Source of the DNA: Rhodospirillales bacterium
GTDB taxonomy: Bacteria > Pseudomonadota > Alphaproteobacteria > Kiloniellales > JACOMY01
Direction: 5' to 3'
DNA length: 64,000 bases
Assembly: GCA_014324045.1 (NCBI GenBank)
Contig: JACOMY010000001.1
Span: 62,001 to 126,000 of the forward strand
Position 1 is the first letter of the stretch. Each line of letters begins with the position of its first letter. The position numbers were made by a program, and so were the translations under genes. This document shows positions 1 to 9,300 of the stretch, piece after piece. The notes under the pieces were generated by a model, which made no database searches, was not told where the DNA came from, and saw nothing but the letters and a program-made list of their open reading frames with translations.

Positions 1-1
1 G

Positions 2-334
2 GACAAACCCTTCACCGCCGGTCTCTATGCGATGCCGACTGCGCTGATTGAGGCCGCAGGCGGCACCAACATCATGAAGGACTTTGAGAAAAGCTGGGGC
101 ACTGTGACCTGGGAAGCAGTGGTGGAGCGCAACCCGGAGGTCATAGTGATTGTGAACTACGGCAACGTCACTGCCGAAGAAAAACGTGCCTTCATGCTGT
201 CGAATCCTGCTTTTGCCGAACTGGATGCAGTGAAGAACGACCGCTTTGTCACGCTGGAATATGTCGAGGCCACACCGGGGCCGCGCAACATCCGGGCGAT
301 CCAAAAGCTGGCCGAAGCATTCCGGGGACGATAA
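2..334 (+). CDS. ABC transporter periplasmic substrate-binding protein (BtuF/FepB type), 3' part only
   Basis: Open frame from window start; C-terminal motif '...NPEVIVIVNYG...NPAFAELDAVKNDRFVTL' typical of cobalamin/siderophore binding proteins; followed at once by a FecCD permease. Confidence 0.8.
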   Translation, partial: DKPFTAGLYAMPTALIEAAGGTNIMKDFEKSWGTVTWEAVVERNPEVIVIVNYGNVTAEEKRAFMLSNPAFAELDAVKNDRFVTLEYVEATPGPRNIRAIQKLAEAFRGR

Positions 335-338
335 TCCG

Positions 339-1409
339 ATGTGCGGGACCACAAGCATCCGGGCCCGTAACCATAGCATTAACTCCAGCTTCGGCGGAAC
401 GCTGGTCTTCCTGTTGGCCGGCCTGGCTCTGCTTCTGCTCTCGCTTTCCGCCGCAATTTCGGTTGGGGCCGTTCCGGTCCCGTTAAGCACCGTGTGGGGT
501 GTCCTCCTGAACGAACTTTCGCCCGGTCTGATAGACCGGACCTGGTCGAAAGGCCACGCGGCAATCGTATGGGAAATCCGCTTTCCTCGCGCACTTCTGG
601 CGACCATGGTCGGGGCCGGACTGGCAATGGTCGGCGCCACATTACAGGCCGTCACGCGAAACCCGCTGGCCGATCCCCATCTCCTCGGTATTTCTTCGGG
701 CGGTGCCTTCGGCGCTATTCTGGCGCTGCTGCACAGCGGTCTTTTTATCGGTCTGCTGACCGTTCCTCTGCTGGCTTTCCTGGGTGCACTCGGGGCAACC
801 GCCCTTGTCCTCGGCGTATCGCGTTTTGCCGGCGGCGCCGCAAGTGCCGGCCGCCTCGTGCTGGCAGGCGTTGCGGTGTCGTTCATCGTCATGGCTGGCG
901 CCAACCTGCTGATCTTCCTAGGCGATCCTCGCGCCACCCACACGGTCGTCTTCTGGATGCTGGGCGGGCTCGGTCTCGCGCAATGGGACCAACTGATCTA
1001 TCCGCTGACAATCCTGCTGTGCTGCGGTGCATGGCTGATCTTGCGGGCGCGGGAGCTCAATGCGATGACTCTGGGCGATGAAACGGCCTCGACGCTGGGC
1101 ATCCCCGTAGCCCGCTTCCGCCTCGCGGTCTTCGCGGTCGGGGCGCTGATCACAGGCGTGATGGTCGCCTTCTCCGGCATTATCGGGTTCGTCGGTCTTA
1201 TGGTCCCACATGTCGTTCGCATGCTCGTCGGCGGCGACTATCTGCGTGTTCTACCAGGATCCGCTTTGGCTGGGGCCGCCTTCCTCCTCTGGGCCGACAT
1301 CGCTGCCCGAACCGTAATGGCCCCGGAAGACATGCCCATCGGCATCGTCACCGGTTTGGTCGGCGGTGTATTTTTCGTCTGGCTTCTCGGGCAAAAGCAG
1401 CACATCTAA
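339..1409 (+). CDS. FecCD-family (iron/cobalamin) ABC transporter permease
   Basis: Multi-TM protein with 'RFPRALLATMVGAGLAMVGATLQAVTRNPLADPHLLGISSGGAFGA' and 'GFVGLMVPHVVRMLVG' signatures; start inferred inside the longer ORF. Confidence 0.9.
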   Translation: MCGTTSIRARNHSINSSFGGTLVFLLAGLALLLLSLSAAISVGAVPVPLSTVWGVLLNELSPGLIDRTWSKGHAAIVWEIRFPRALLATMVGAGLAMVGATLQAVTRNPLADPHLLGISSGGAFGAILALLHSGLFIGLLTVPLLAFLGALGATALVLGVSRFAGGAASAGRLVLAGVAVSFIVMAGANLLIFLGDPRATHTVVFWMLGGLGLAQWDQLIYPLTILLCCGAWLILRARELNAMTLGDETASTLGIPVARFRLAVFAVGALITGVMVAFSGIIGFVGLMVPHVVRMLVGGDYLRVLPGSALAGAAFLLWADIAARTVMAPEDMPIGIVTGLVGGVFFVWLLGQKQHI

Positions 1410-1486
1410 GTCTTCTTTCCGGGTCTTCTGCTCAGCATCTGCAGCGCCGCTAAAATATAAAGGTCCGGGCTCTAGGCCGCGCTATA

Positions 1487-1827
1487 CGTGCAAAAGAAGC
1501 GGCTGGCCTCACCGCTCCATTCGCGCGGCAGGGATTCTAGGGCGTCGAGCGAGAATGCCCCGCCCTCGACGATCGCCCACTTCTTGGCGATCGTTAGCCA
1601 GTTCGCCCGGATTTTCCAAGCCTTCCGCAGCTCTCCAACATCGACTTCCAAACCGCTTTTCAGCCGATTCCGCACCCCTGCAACCGCCCAATTTCAAAAG
1701 ACTGTCACCCTCTGGTTCAGACCCCGGCGCCGATCCTCCCATAACCCCTTTTCTAGTGCCCTTCGGTCCACATAGGTCCGGATAGGTCCACATAGGTCCA
1801 CTTCAAAAGACTTTCTGTCACCCTGCA
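1487..1827 (-). repeat. Dispersed repeat copy A (core 1487-1610, terminus 1802-1827)
   Basis: 124-bp core matches 57280-57403 with 2 visible mismatches; terminal motif ttcaaaagactttctgtcaccctgca matches 57578-57602 and the reverse complement of 40757-40782. Confidence 0.85.
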
Positions 1828-2184
1828 CTATTCCCACATATCTTCCTCCTGGGATAGCCAGCGCCGTTGCGCTTCGCCGGACATGCCCTCTTGGTAGAGG
1901 ATGATGAAGGCATTCTCGAACAGCGACACCAGCATGCGGAACAGCAGGTCCCGGCGTTCCTGCTGCTCTTCGGTCAAACTTTCGGGATTGACCGTGTTCG
2001 GGAACAGCAAGAGATTGGCATTGGAGAGTGCTAGGCACAGGAAGTTGTCGTATCTCTCCGGCGGCGGATGCATTTCTGCGATCTCGGTTTTCCGCCGCTG
2101 CCGCTGATCGTGGAAGAACACGTAGATCGTGGTGAGAAAGCCCAGGATGATCACCCGGTAACCGAGCGTCCCAAGGATTGACAA
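1828..2184 (-). CDS. Hypothetical N-terminally membrane-anchored protein, apparently 3'-truncated
   Basis: 118-aa ORF with N-terminal TM; stop codon directly abuts the terminus of repeat copy A. Confidence 0.55.
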   Translation of the reverse strand: MSILGTLGYRVIILGFLTTIYVFFHDQRQRRKTEIAEMHPPPERYDNFLCLALSNANLLLFPNTVNPESLTEEQQERRDLLFRMLVSLFENAFIILYQEGMSGEAQRRWLSQEEDMWE

Positions 2185-2376
2185 AGCCGCTGTCTCCCTA
2201 GGCTGGCAGTAGTCCGGAGGCTACATCTTCGCGTTGCATGCGCTTCAAACGAGGCTAACACGGAGCGGTCGGTCTGCTGTCTCGTTGTGGAGACAAACGG
2301 GCGACTGCACATATATCAACATAATTTCAAGGAATTACACAAGGTATCGTCGCATAGCAGTTTGGCTTGATGTTGC

Positions 2377-2406
2377 TTGACTCGGGTTGGAGGCGCCGGG
2401 TAGACT
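2377..2406 (+). promoter_or_regulatory. Candidate sigma70-type promoter TTGACT-N18-TAGACT
   Basis: Read directly upstream of the ABC transporter/dehydrogenase operon. Confidence 0.4.
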
Positions 2407-2555
2407 TTCGTCAAAACAAATTCATAAACGCCGCTGGGATTTAGCGCAGGAGGCTTGTCACCTTATCTGTTGCAGTGTGAAGGACGGTGACTTCGCCGGC
2501 CTTGCGTGTGACGGAATGCGTGGCTGCGTGCGACCTGACGGCATAAACCGGGAGG

Positions 2556-4091
2556 GTGCGTATGTTTTCTGTACCGAAGAATCCGATCTACAAGTCCGTC
2601 TCGCGACGGAAGTTCTTGGAACTTGGCGGTGGCGTCGCCACAACCTTGGGTGCCAGCTCCTTGGCTGTCGGTCTCAATTCCGTCATCAACCGCACGCCGG
2701 TGATGGCACAGTCCTCAGACGATGCGAAGTGGAAACAGTACGCCGGCTCCAGGCTGGTGTTCATGTCGGAAAACACGCCTCCGTCCTTCGCCATCCGCGA
2801 CAACTTGGAGACCTTCTACGATCTGACCGGGATCGAGGTGGAGATCTTGACCGACGATCTGCCGGTGGTGCAGCAGAAGGTCGGCATCGATCTGCGGGGC
2901 GGCAGTGCCGACTTTCAGCTTAACTATGTTCAAGACAAGCCGATCGGCTCCCCCTTCGCGGACTACTACGAAGATCTGCTGAAGTACACCAGGGACGACA
3001 CCCTGCCGTTGGATCCCGAGGGCTATGACGAGGACATTTGGTTCGAGAACTTCTTGAAAGCTTGTGGCGTTTACTATGAGCCGGGCCGGATCGTGGCCTT
3101 CCCCTACGACTGCGCGGTGGCCTGTACCTTCTATCGCCAGGATCTCTTCGAGAAGCTTAGCAAGGACTTCGAAGTCGAGTACGGCTATCCGATGGAGTTT
3201 ACCATCGATACCACCTGGAAGAATGTCTATGACTTCGCTGCCTTCTTCAAGAAGATGCGCGAGGCCGGTCACAAGGATATTCCCTACGGCTATGCCCAGC
3301 ATCAGGGCTCCTTCGCCTGGACCTTGCAGCTAGACATCCAACGGATGCTCTTCGCCCACGGCCAGTGGACCGAGTTCGATATCGACGACAAGCTGGGCTC
3401 CAAGACCCCCGGCCCGACCAATTGGGGCGACGAGCAGTCGGTCCTGATCATGGAGAAATATAAGGAGCAAGCGGAAGTCAGTCATCCGGACAACCTAGCC
3501 AACGGCACCTTGGAGTTGAACACGGTCTACCAAGCCGGCGAGATCGCCATGCAGGTGCAGTACCACGAGTTCGCCGCCTCCATCGAGGACCCCAACACCT
3601 CTAAGGCGGCCGACGGCAAGACAGCCTATGCACCCTGTCCGAAGGGGGCCAAGGAGTGGATCGCGACGGGCCTGGATCCGGTGAATGGCTGCAACTGTGG
3701 TATCGGCGGCATCGGCATCAATGCTGCGGCCTCCGAGGACCTAAAGCGTGCGGCCTTCCTCTTCGCTAGCTGGGCGACTTCCAAAGGAACGCAGCTGGAT
3801 GTCTTGAAGAAGCTGGGCGGTACGCCAACCCGGAAGTCGGTGTTGGAGGTACCGGAGGTGAAGAAGGCGGAACAGCGCCCGACCACCATGCCGAATGCTT
3901 TGACCTTCCACGCCGTCTATGACGTCGGTATCCGCGATCCGAACTTCGTGCTGGGGCCGAAGATTCCGGAGGCTAACGAGTACCACAACATCGTGCTGAC
4001 CGAGGTGCAGCGCTGCGTCACCGGCGAGACCTCGCCTGAAGAGGCCTGCGAGGAGATCCGCTGGCAGGTCGACGATATGAACGGCATTTAG
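2556..4091 (+). CDS. Extracellular solute-binding protein of a carbohydrate-type ABC transporter (Tat-like signal SRRKFLELGG)
   Basis: Signal, length and synteny with two MalFG-type permeases and a MalK/UgpC-type ATPase. Confidence 0.85.
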   Translation: MRMFSVPKNPIYKSVSRRKFLELGGGVATTLGASSLAVGLNSVINRTPVMAQSSDDAKWKQYAGSRLVFMSENTPPSFAIRDNLETFYDLTGIEVEILTDDLPVVQQKVGIDLRGGSADFQLNYVQDKPIGSPFADYYEDLLKYTRDDTLPLDPEGYDEDIWFENFLKACGVYYEPGRIVAFPYDCAVACTFYRQDLFEKLSKDFEVEYGYPMEFTIDTTWKNVYDFAAFFKKMREAGHKDIPYGYAQHQGSFAWTLQLDIQRMLFAHGQWTEFDIDDKLGSKTPGPTNWGDEQSVLIMEKYKEQAEVSHPDNLANGTLELNTVYQAGEIAMQVQYHEFAASIEDPNTSKAADGKTAYAPCPKGAKEWIATGLDPVNGCNCGIGGIGINAAASEDLKRAAFLFASWATSKGTQLDVLKKLGGTPTRKSVLEVPEVKKAEQRPTTMPNALTFHAVYDVGIRDPNFVLGPKIPEANEYHNIVLTEVQRCVTGETSPEEACEEIRWQVDDMNGI

Positions 4092-4110
4092 CGGAAAGAC
4101 TTACCCGGGC

Positions 4111-5124
4111 GTGCGTGACATGATTGAGACCCCACCGCGCCCGGCGCGGTCTCTTGGGGAGGCCGTCGGCGAGACCATCGGCTTCACCCAAGAGGGGGCC
4201 CGCTATCTCAAGTACGAAGCGGGCAGCCTTAATCCGGAGGGCTCGCGGCGGTATTACTTCTATCTGATGTTGCCGGCCATCTTTGTGCTAGCCTGTATCA
4301 CCATCTATCCCTTCTTCTGGTTGATCTACATGAGCCTGCACAGCGTCGACATCGGCGGAGCGGGTGACATGTGGAACGATTTTCGCAACTGGACCCGGCT
4401 GACGCGGGACCGCAAGTTCCAGGACGGCTGGCTGCGGCTGGCGCACTATTCGGTGCTTTGCATACTGTTCGAGGTGGGTATCGGTGTTCTGTTAGCGGTG
4501 ATCTTGAACAACAGCCGTTTCGAGAAGGTGTTGGTGACCATCTTCCTGATGCCGATGATGGTGGCCCCGATCGTGGCCGGGCTGGTCTGGTACTACCTCT
4601 ATAACTCCACCTTCGGCTGGTACCACTGGCTGCTGCAAAGCGCCGGGATCCTGGGCGAAACCTCGATTCTGGGCGACCGCGGCACCGCCATGTGGGGTAT
4701 CGTGATCGTCGACATCTGGCAGTGGACGCCCCTGATTGCCCTGATCACCTTGGCCGGGCTGAAGCGTGTGCCGCGCGATCAACTGGAAGCCAACATGGTG
4801 GATGGGGCAGGGGCGTTTAAGAACTTCTTCCAGGTGACCCTGCCGAACCTCTACCCCTTCCTCCTGATCGCTATCTTGCTGCGGTTTATGGATAACTTCC
4901 GCTTCATCGACGCGATCCTGGTGCTAACCGGCGGCGGACCGGCGAACTCCACCAAGATCCTGCCGCTCTACCTCTTCGACATCTCTTTCCAGTTCTTCAA
5001 GCTGGGCCGCGGGGCGGCGATCGCGCTCACCTTGTTGATCATGACCATCGTTCTGGGTCTGATCCTTGTCAGGGTCTTCGAATCGCCGGCTGGCAAGGTG
5101 AACCAGAACGAGGAGGGACGCTAA
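4111..5124 (+). CDS. Sugar ABC transporter permease (MalF/UgpA type)
   Basis: Multi-TM; EAA-like motif 'LEANMVDGAGAFKNFFQVTLPNL'. Confidence 0.9.
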   Translation: MRDMIETPPRPARSLGEAVGETIGFTQEGARYLKYEAGSLNPEGSRRYYFYLMLPAIFVLACITIYPFFWLIYMSLHSVDIGGAGDMWNDFRNWTRLTRDRKFQDGWLRLAHYSVLCILFEVGIGVLLAVILNNSRFEKVLVTIFLMPMMVAPIVAGLVWYYLYNSTFGWYHWLLQSAGILGETSILGDRGTAMWGIVIVDIWQWTPLIALITLAGLKRVPRDQLEANMVDGAGAFKNFFQVTLPNLYPFLLIAILLRFMDNFRFIDAILVLTGGGPANSTKILPLYLFDISFQFFKLGRGAAIALTLLIMTIVLGLILVRVFESPAGKVNQNEEGR

Positions 5125-5127
5125 GCC

Positions 5128-6006
5128 ATGGCATCACGCGACATCGTCCAATACCGTTCGCCGGGTCGACGGCTGCTGTCGATATTGACCGTAGTCTTCC
5201 TGGCCGCCTATCTGGTCTGGACCATCCTGCCGCTCTTCATCATGTTCGTGTCTTCGTTCAAGGACTTGCTTGCGGCCTTTCAATTGCCGGAGGTCGGAGA
5301 CTGGCTCAGCATCGGCGTCTTCTTCGATTTCAAGCCCACGGCGAAGCATTACGTCGATCTCTTCGTCGACAATAACTTCGGCACCTATCTGGTCAATTCC
5401 ATTGTGGCTGCGGGTGGGTCGGCCGTGGTCTCCGTGGTGTTGGGTTCGATGGCGGCTTATGCGCTGTCCCGAATCGAGTTCCGTGGCAAGAAAGACCTCT
5501 TCTTCTGGATCATCTCCACCCGTATGGCGCCGGTCGTGGCCGTCATGGTTCCGCTCTACGCGATCTTCCGCGGCGTTGGCTTGGTGGGAACCCTACCGGG
5601 GCTAATCCTAGCTTACACCACTTTCAACCTGCCCTTCGCGATTTGGATGTTGAAGGGCTTCTTCGACAACGTGCCCTACGCGATCGAAGAGGCTGCAATG
5701 TGCGACGGCTGCACCCGCTTTCAGGCTTTTCGCGCCATCTTGCCCTTGGTAGCGCCCGGCGTCGGGGCATTCCTGGTACTCTGCGTGCTCTTTGCCTGGA
5801 ATGACTTTCTCTTCGCTTCGATCATCGGCTCCGGCGGTGCCAAGACCCTGCCGCCGGCAACCCGCGAGCTGGTGCAGCCGCAGAACATTCAGTGGGGCAA
5901 GATCATGGCAGCCGGTGTGGTCACCACGATCCCCATGATGTTCCTTGGCCTTCTCATTCGGCGCTACCTGGTAGCCGGTCTCACCATGGGCGCGGTGCGC
6001 GAATAG
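5128..6006 (+). CDS. Sugar ABC transporter permease (MalG/UgpE type)
   Basis: Multi-TM; EAA-like motif 'IEEAAMCDGCTRFQAFRAILPLVAPG'. Confidence 0.9.
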   Translation: MASRDIVQYRSPGRRLLSILTVVFLAAYLVWTILPLFIMFVSSFKDLLAAFQLPEVGDWLSIGVFFDFKPTAKHYVDLFVDNNFGTYLVNSIVAAGGSAVVSVVLGSMAAYALSRIEFRGKKDLFFWIISTRMAPVVAVMVPLYAIFRGVGLVGTLPGLILAYTTFNLPFAIWMLKGFFDNVPYAIEEAAMCDGCTRFQAFRAILPLVAPGVGAFLVLCVLFAWNDFLFASIIGSGGAKTLPPATRELVQPQNIQWGKIMAAGVVTTIPMMFLGLLIRRYLVAGLTMGAVRE

Positions 6007-6021
6007 GCCGAGGAAGCGAGC

Positions 6022-7113
6022 ATGGCATCCGTCACCATAGCGAACGTCTGGAAGTACTACGGCAAGACCTCCGCGGTTCGGGATCTGAACTTGAACTGCA
6101 ACGATGGAGAGTTTCTTTGTGTGCTGGGACCGTCCGGCTGCGGAAAGAGTTCGACCCTAAGGATGCTCGCCGGGTTGGAGCACATCTCGGCTGGCGACAT
6201 TCTTTTCGGCGAGCGGCGGATCAACGATATCCCCCCGAAAGACCGTGACATCGCCATGGTTTTCGAGAACTACGCGCTCTACCCGCACAAGACGGTGTAT
6301 GGTAACATCGCCAACTCGCTGAGGCTGCGCGGTATGAGCAAGGCCGACATTCAGCAGCGCGTGCAGAAGGCCGCTAGAATGCTGGAGATTGATCACCTGT
6401 TGGATCGCCGCCCCGGCGAGTTGTCAGGCGGTCAGAAGCAGCGCACGGCCATCGGCCGGGCTATCGTGCGCGAGCCGCGGCTCTTCCTCTTCGACGAGCC
6501 CATCGCGCATTTGGATGCCAAGCTGCGCGCTCATATGCGGGTCGAACTCAAGCTAATGCAGCGCGACCTCCGGACCACCATGATTTATGTGACCCACGAT
6601 CAACTAGAGGCGCTCTCCATGGCCGACCGGGTGGCAGTGATGCATGAGGGCGTGTTGCAGCAGTTCGGTCCGCCGCAGGAGGTCTATCACAGGCCAGCCA
6701 ATCGCTGGGTCGCGGGCTTTGTCGGCGAGCCGCCGATGAATTTCCTCGATTGCGATCTGGCCGAGGAGGGCGGGGACCTCTGCGTGCGTCACCCCAACTT
6801 CACCACGCCGTTGCTGCCGGAGCAGGCGCAGATCATGCAGGCGAAGGGCGGCGGGCGCGGAGTCACGCTGGGCATTCGCCCGGACGAGATTGCGCTTGCC
6901 GCCGAGCCGGGATTGCATGCTTTTTCCGGTCAGGTCATGATCACCGAGCCCTTGGGCGGCGACCTTTTGGTCGACGTGATCCTTGAGGGCTCGAAGGTTC
7001 TGGTTAAGGCGAAGCCCAATTACCGGGGCGGGCGGGGAGAGGTCTGCCACCTCACCTTCGACCGGGAGCGCTGGCACCTGTTCGACAGGGAGGATGGGCA
7101 AGCCTACTTCTAG
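6022..7113 (+). CDS. ABC transporter ATP-binding protein (MalK/UgpC family)
   Basis: Walker A GPSGCGKSST, signature LSGGQKQR, Walker B RLFLFDEPIAHLD, C-terminal TOBE-like region. Confidence 0.93.
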   Translation: MASVTIANVWKYYGKTSAVRDLNLNCNDGEFLCVLGPSGCGKSSTLRMLAGLEHISAGDILFGERRINDIPPKDRDIAMVFENYALYPHKTVYGNIANSLRLRGMSKADIQQRVQKAARMLEIDHLLDRRPGELSGGQKQRTAIGRAIVREPRLFLFDEPIAHLDAKLRAHMRVELKLMQRDLRTTMIYVTHDQLEALSMADRVAVMHEGVLQQFGPPQEVYHRPANRWVAGFVGEPPMNFLDCDLAEEGGDLCVRHPNFTTPLLPEQAQIMQAKGGGRGVTLGIRPDEIALAAEPGLHAFSGQVMITEPLGGDLLVDVILEGSKVLVKAKPNYRGGRGEVCHLTFDRERWHLFDREDGQAYF

Positions 7114-7187
7114 AGAGGGGCGCCGAAGGGCGCTCCGGGACTTGAGCGCGGCGGTTAGCGCCGCAGTTCGCAACACGGGAGGAGTTC

Positions 7188-8159
7188 ATGCAGTTAAGTC
7201 GAGACCAACTGAGAGCCGCTTATCAACGGATGTGTCTGATCCGGAACTTCGAGGATAGTCTGCACGAGGAGTTTTCGGCCGGCAACATCCCGGGGTTCGT
7301 CCACCTCTATGCCGGTGAAGAGGCCTCGGGCGTTGGTGTATGTATGCATCTGGACGACCGCGATGCGATCGCCTCTACTCATCGCGGCCATGGCCACTGC
7401 ATCGCCAAGGGCTGCGATCCCAGGGCCATGATGCTGGAGATCTTCGGCAAGAAGGATGGGCTTTGCGGCGGCAAGGGCGGCTCCATGCACATCGCCGATC
7501 TCTCCAAGGGCATGATGGGCGCCAACGGCATCGTCGGTGGCGGCCCGCCGCTTGTCTGCGGAGCTGCCCTGACCGCCAAGACCCTGAAGACAGGCGGCGT
7601 GGCCATCGCCTTCGTGGGTGACGGTGCTTCCAACCAAGGAACCACTTTCGAGAGCTACAACCTGGCCAAGGTCTGGAACCTGCCGGCCGTGTTCGTTGTC
7701 GAGGACAATCGCTATGCGGAATCCACCGCCAGCGCCTGGTCCGTCGGTGGCAATCAGGTCGACCGTGCCAAGGGCTTCGGCATGCCGGCCCAGGAGGTCG
7801 ACGGCCACGACTTCTTCGCCGTGTGGGAGGCGGCACGCCAAGCCATCGAACGCGCTCGGGCGGGCGAGGGGCCAAGCCTGTTGCACGTCAAGTTGAACCG
7901 CTACTACGGCCACTTCGAAGGCGATGCCATCACCTACAAGGGCGAGGGCGAGATCGAGCAGGTCAAGACCGAAAAGGATGCCTTGATGCTGTTCAAGCAG
8001 CGAGTCACCGAGACGAAATTGCTCGACTCCGAAGAACTGACGGTGATCGAGGAGGAGGCGAAGGCCGCTATCGCTGATTGCCTGGCCAGTGCCAAGGCCG
8101 GCGCCCTGCCGACCGAAGCCGACCTCATGACCGACGTATACGTCGACTACAAGTTCTAA
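7188..8159 (+). CDS. acoA: TPP-dependent 2-oxoacid/acetoin dehydrogenase E1 alpha subunit
   Basis: 'GKKDGLCGGKGGSMHIAD', 'GDGASNQGTTFESYNLAKVWNLPAVFVVEDN'; RBS ggaggag; followed by E1 beta. Confidence 0.85.
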   Translation: MQLSRDQLRAAYQRMCLIRNFEDSLHEEFSAGNIPGFVHLYAGEEASGVGVCMHLDDRDAIASTHRGHGHCIAKGCDPRAMMLEIFGKKDGLCGGKGGSMHIADLSKGMMGANGIVGGGPPLVCGAALTAKTLKTGGVAIAFVGDGASNQGTTFESYNLAKVWNLPAVFVVEDNRYAESTASAWSVGGNQVDRAKGFGMPAQEVDGHDFFAVWEAARQAIERARAGEGPSLLHVKLNRYYGHFEGDAITYKGEGEIEQVKTEKDALMLFKQRVTETKLLDSEELTVIEEEAKAAIADCLASAKAGALPTEADLMTDVYVDYKF

Positions 8160-8167
8160 GGGAGGAT

Positions 8168-9187
8168 ATGCAAATGCCTATGAAGAGCTTCCGCCAAGCC
8201 ATCAACGAGGCGCTGCGTCAGGAGATGGAGCGCGACCAGCGTGTGGTCATCATGGGAGAAGACATCGCTGGCGGCCTGGGCGCCCCCGGCGAGGACGATG
8301 CATGGGGCGGACCGCTGGGCGTGACCAAGGGGTTGATGCCGCAGTTCGGGCGCAACCGTGTGCTGGACACGCCGATCACCGAGAGCGCTTTCATCGGTTG
8401 CGCGGCCGGTGCTGCGGCCACCGGTCTGCGTCCCGTGGCCGAGTTGATGTTCGTCGACTTCATGGGGGTCTGCTTCGACCAGATCTTCAATCAGGCGGCG
8501 AAGTTTCGCTATATGTTCGGCGGCAGGGCCGTCACGCCGATGGTGGTGCGTACCATGTACGGCGCCGGCTTCCGCGCAGCCTCGCAGCACAGCCAGTGCC
8601 TCTACCCGGTGTTTACCCACATTCCCGGCTTGAAGGTCGCCATCCCCTCCAACGCCTACGAGGCCAAGGGCTTGCTGGCGCAGTCGATCCGCGACGACGA
8701 TCCGGTGATATTCTTCGAGCACAAGGTCATGTACGACGACGAAGTAGATGTGCCGGACGAGCCCTACACCATCCCCTTCGGAGAGGCCAACGTCACCCGT
8801 GAAGGCGACGATGTTACCATAATCGCCTTCGGCCGCATGGTGAACTTCGCCAACCAGGCCGCCGACAGCCTGGCGGCCTCCGGTATAAGCTGCACCGTCG
8901 TCGATCCGCGGACGACCTCGCCGCTGGATAAGGAGACCATCCTGGAGACGGCCTCCGAGACCGGCCGCGTGGTGGTGATCGACGAAGCGCACCCGCGCTG
9001 CAACATGGCCACCGACGTCTCGGCCTTGATCTGCGAGAACTGCTTCGGCGATCTGAAGGCGCCGATCAAGCAGGTGACCGGCCCCCATGCGCCGGTGCCC
9101 TTCTCGCCGGCATTGGAGGATCTCTATGTGCCGGGTGTGCCGAAGATCGAAGCCGCTGTGCGCGAGATCATGGGCAAGGGCCACTAA
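8168..9187 (+). CDS. acoB: TPP-dependent 2-oxoacid/acetoin dehydrogenase E1 beta subunit
   Basis: Transketolase central/C-terminal features 'FRQAINEALRQEMERDQRVVIMGEDI...RVLDTPITESAFIGCAAGAAATGLRPVAELMFVDF'. Confidence 0.87.
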   Translation: MQMPMKSFRQAINEALRQEMERDQRVVIMGEDIAGGLGAPGEDDAWGGPLGVTKGLMPQFGRNRVLDTPITESAFIGCAAGAAATGLRPVAELMFVDFMGVCFDQIFNQAAKFRYMFGGRAVTPMVVRTMYGAGFRAASQHSQCLYPVFTHIPGLKVAIPSNAYEAKGLLAQSIRDDDPVIFFEHKVMYDDEVDVPDEPYTIPFGEANVTREGDDVTIIAFGRMVNFANQAADSLAASGISCTVVDPRTTSPLDKETILETASETGRVVVIDEAHPRCNMATDVSALICENCFGDLKAPIKQVTGPHAPVPFSPALEDLYVPGVPKIEAAVREIMGKGH

Positions 9188-9196
9188 CGGTCTCGC

Positions 9197-9223
9197 TCCG
9201 GAGGCGTGCCGGGCGCCTCCGGA
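9197..9223. other. Perfect 10-bp stem / 7-nt loop inverted repeat between acoB and acoC
   Basis: TCCGGAGGCG-tgccggg-CGCCTCCGGA read directly; no T-run. Confidence 0.7.
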
Positions 9224-9300
9224 TGGCCCAGCATAGTGCCAGAGTAGTGAAAATCAGGCCCGTCGAACCGCGGGCGACGAGATTTGGAAAGGAAGCGTCC

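Noticed and set aside
1366-1793. ORFs of 94-139 aa over 1366-1793 as genes
   Set aside because: They cover the dispersed repeat in several frames with compositional bias; only the 1472-1675 minus frame carries the peptide shared with copy C, and its coding status is unproven.
1765-1802. CRISPR-like array from the period-10 repeats (also 57541-57576)
   Set aside because: Units are 10 bp with no spacers and no cas genes; this is a simple tandem array within the dispersed repeat.
8156-9184. Long antisense ORFs overlapping known genes (e.g. 8156-9184 -, 13130-14275 +, 25111-26277 +, 31606-32571 -, 51325-53067 -)
   Set aside because: All lie opposite well-recognised coding genes and have low-complexity His/Arg/Gln-rich translations expected from GC-rich codon bias.
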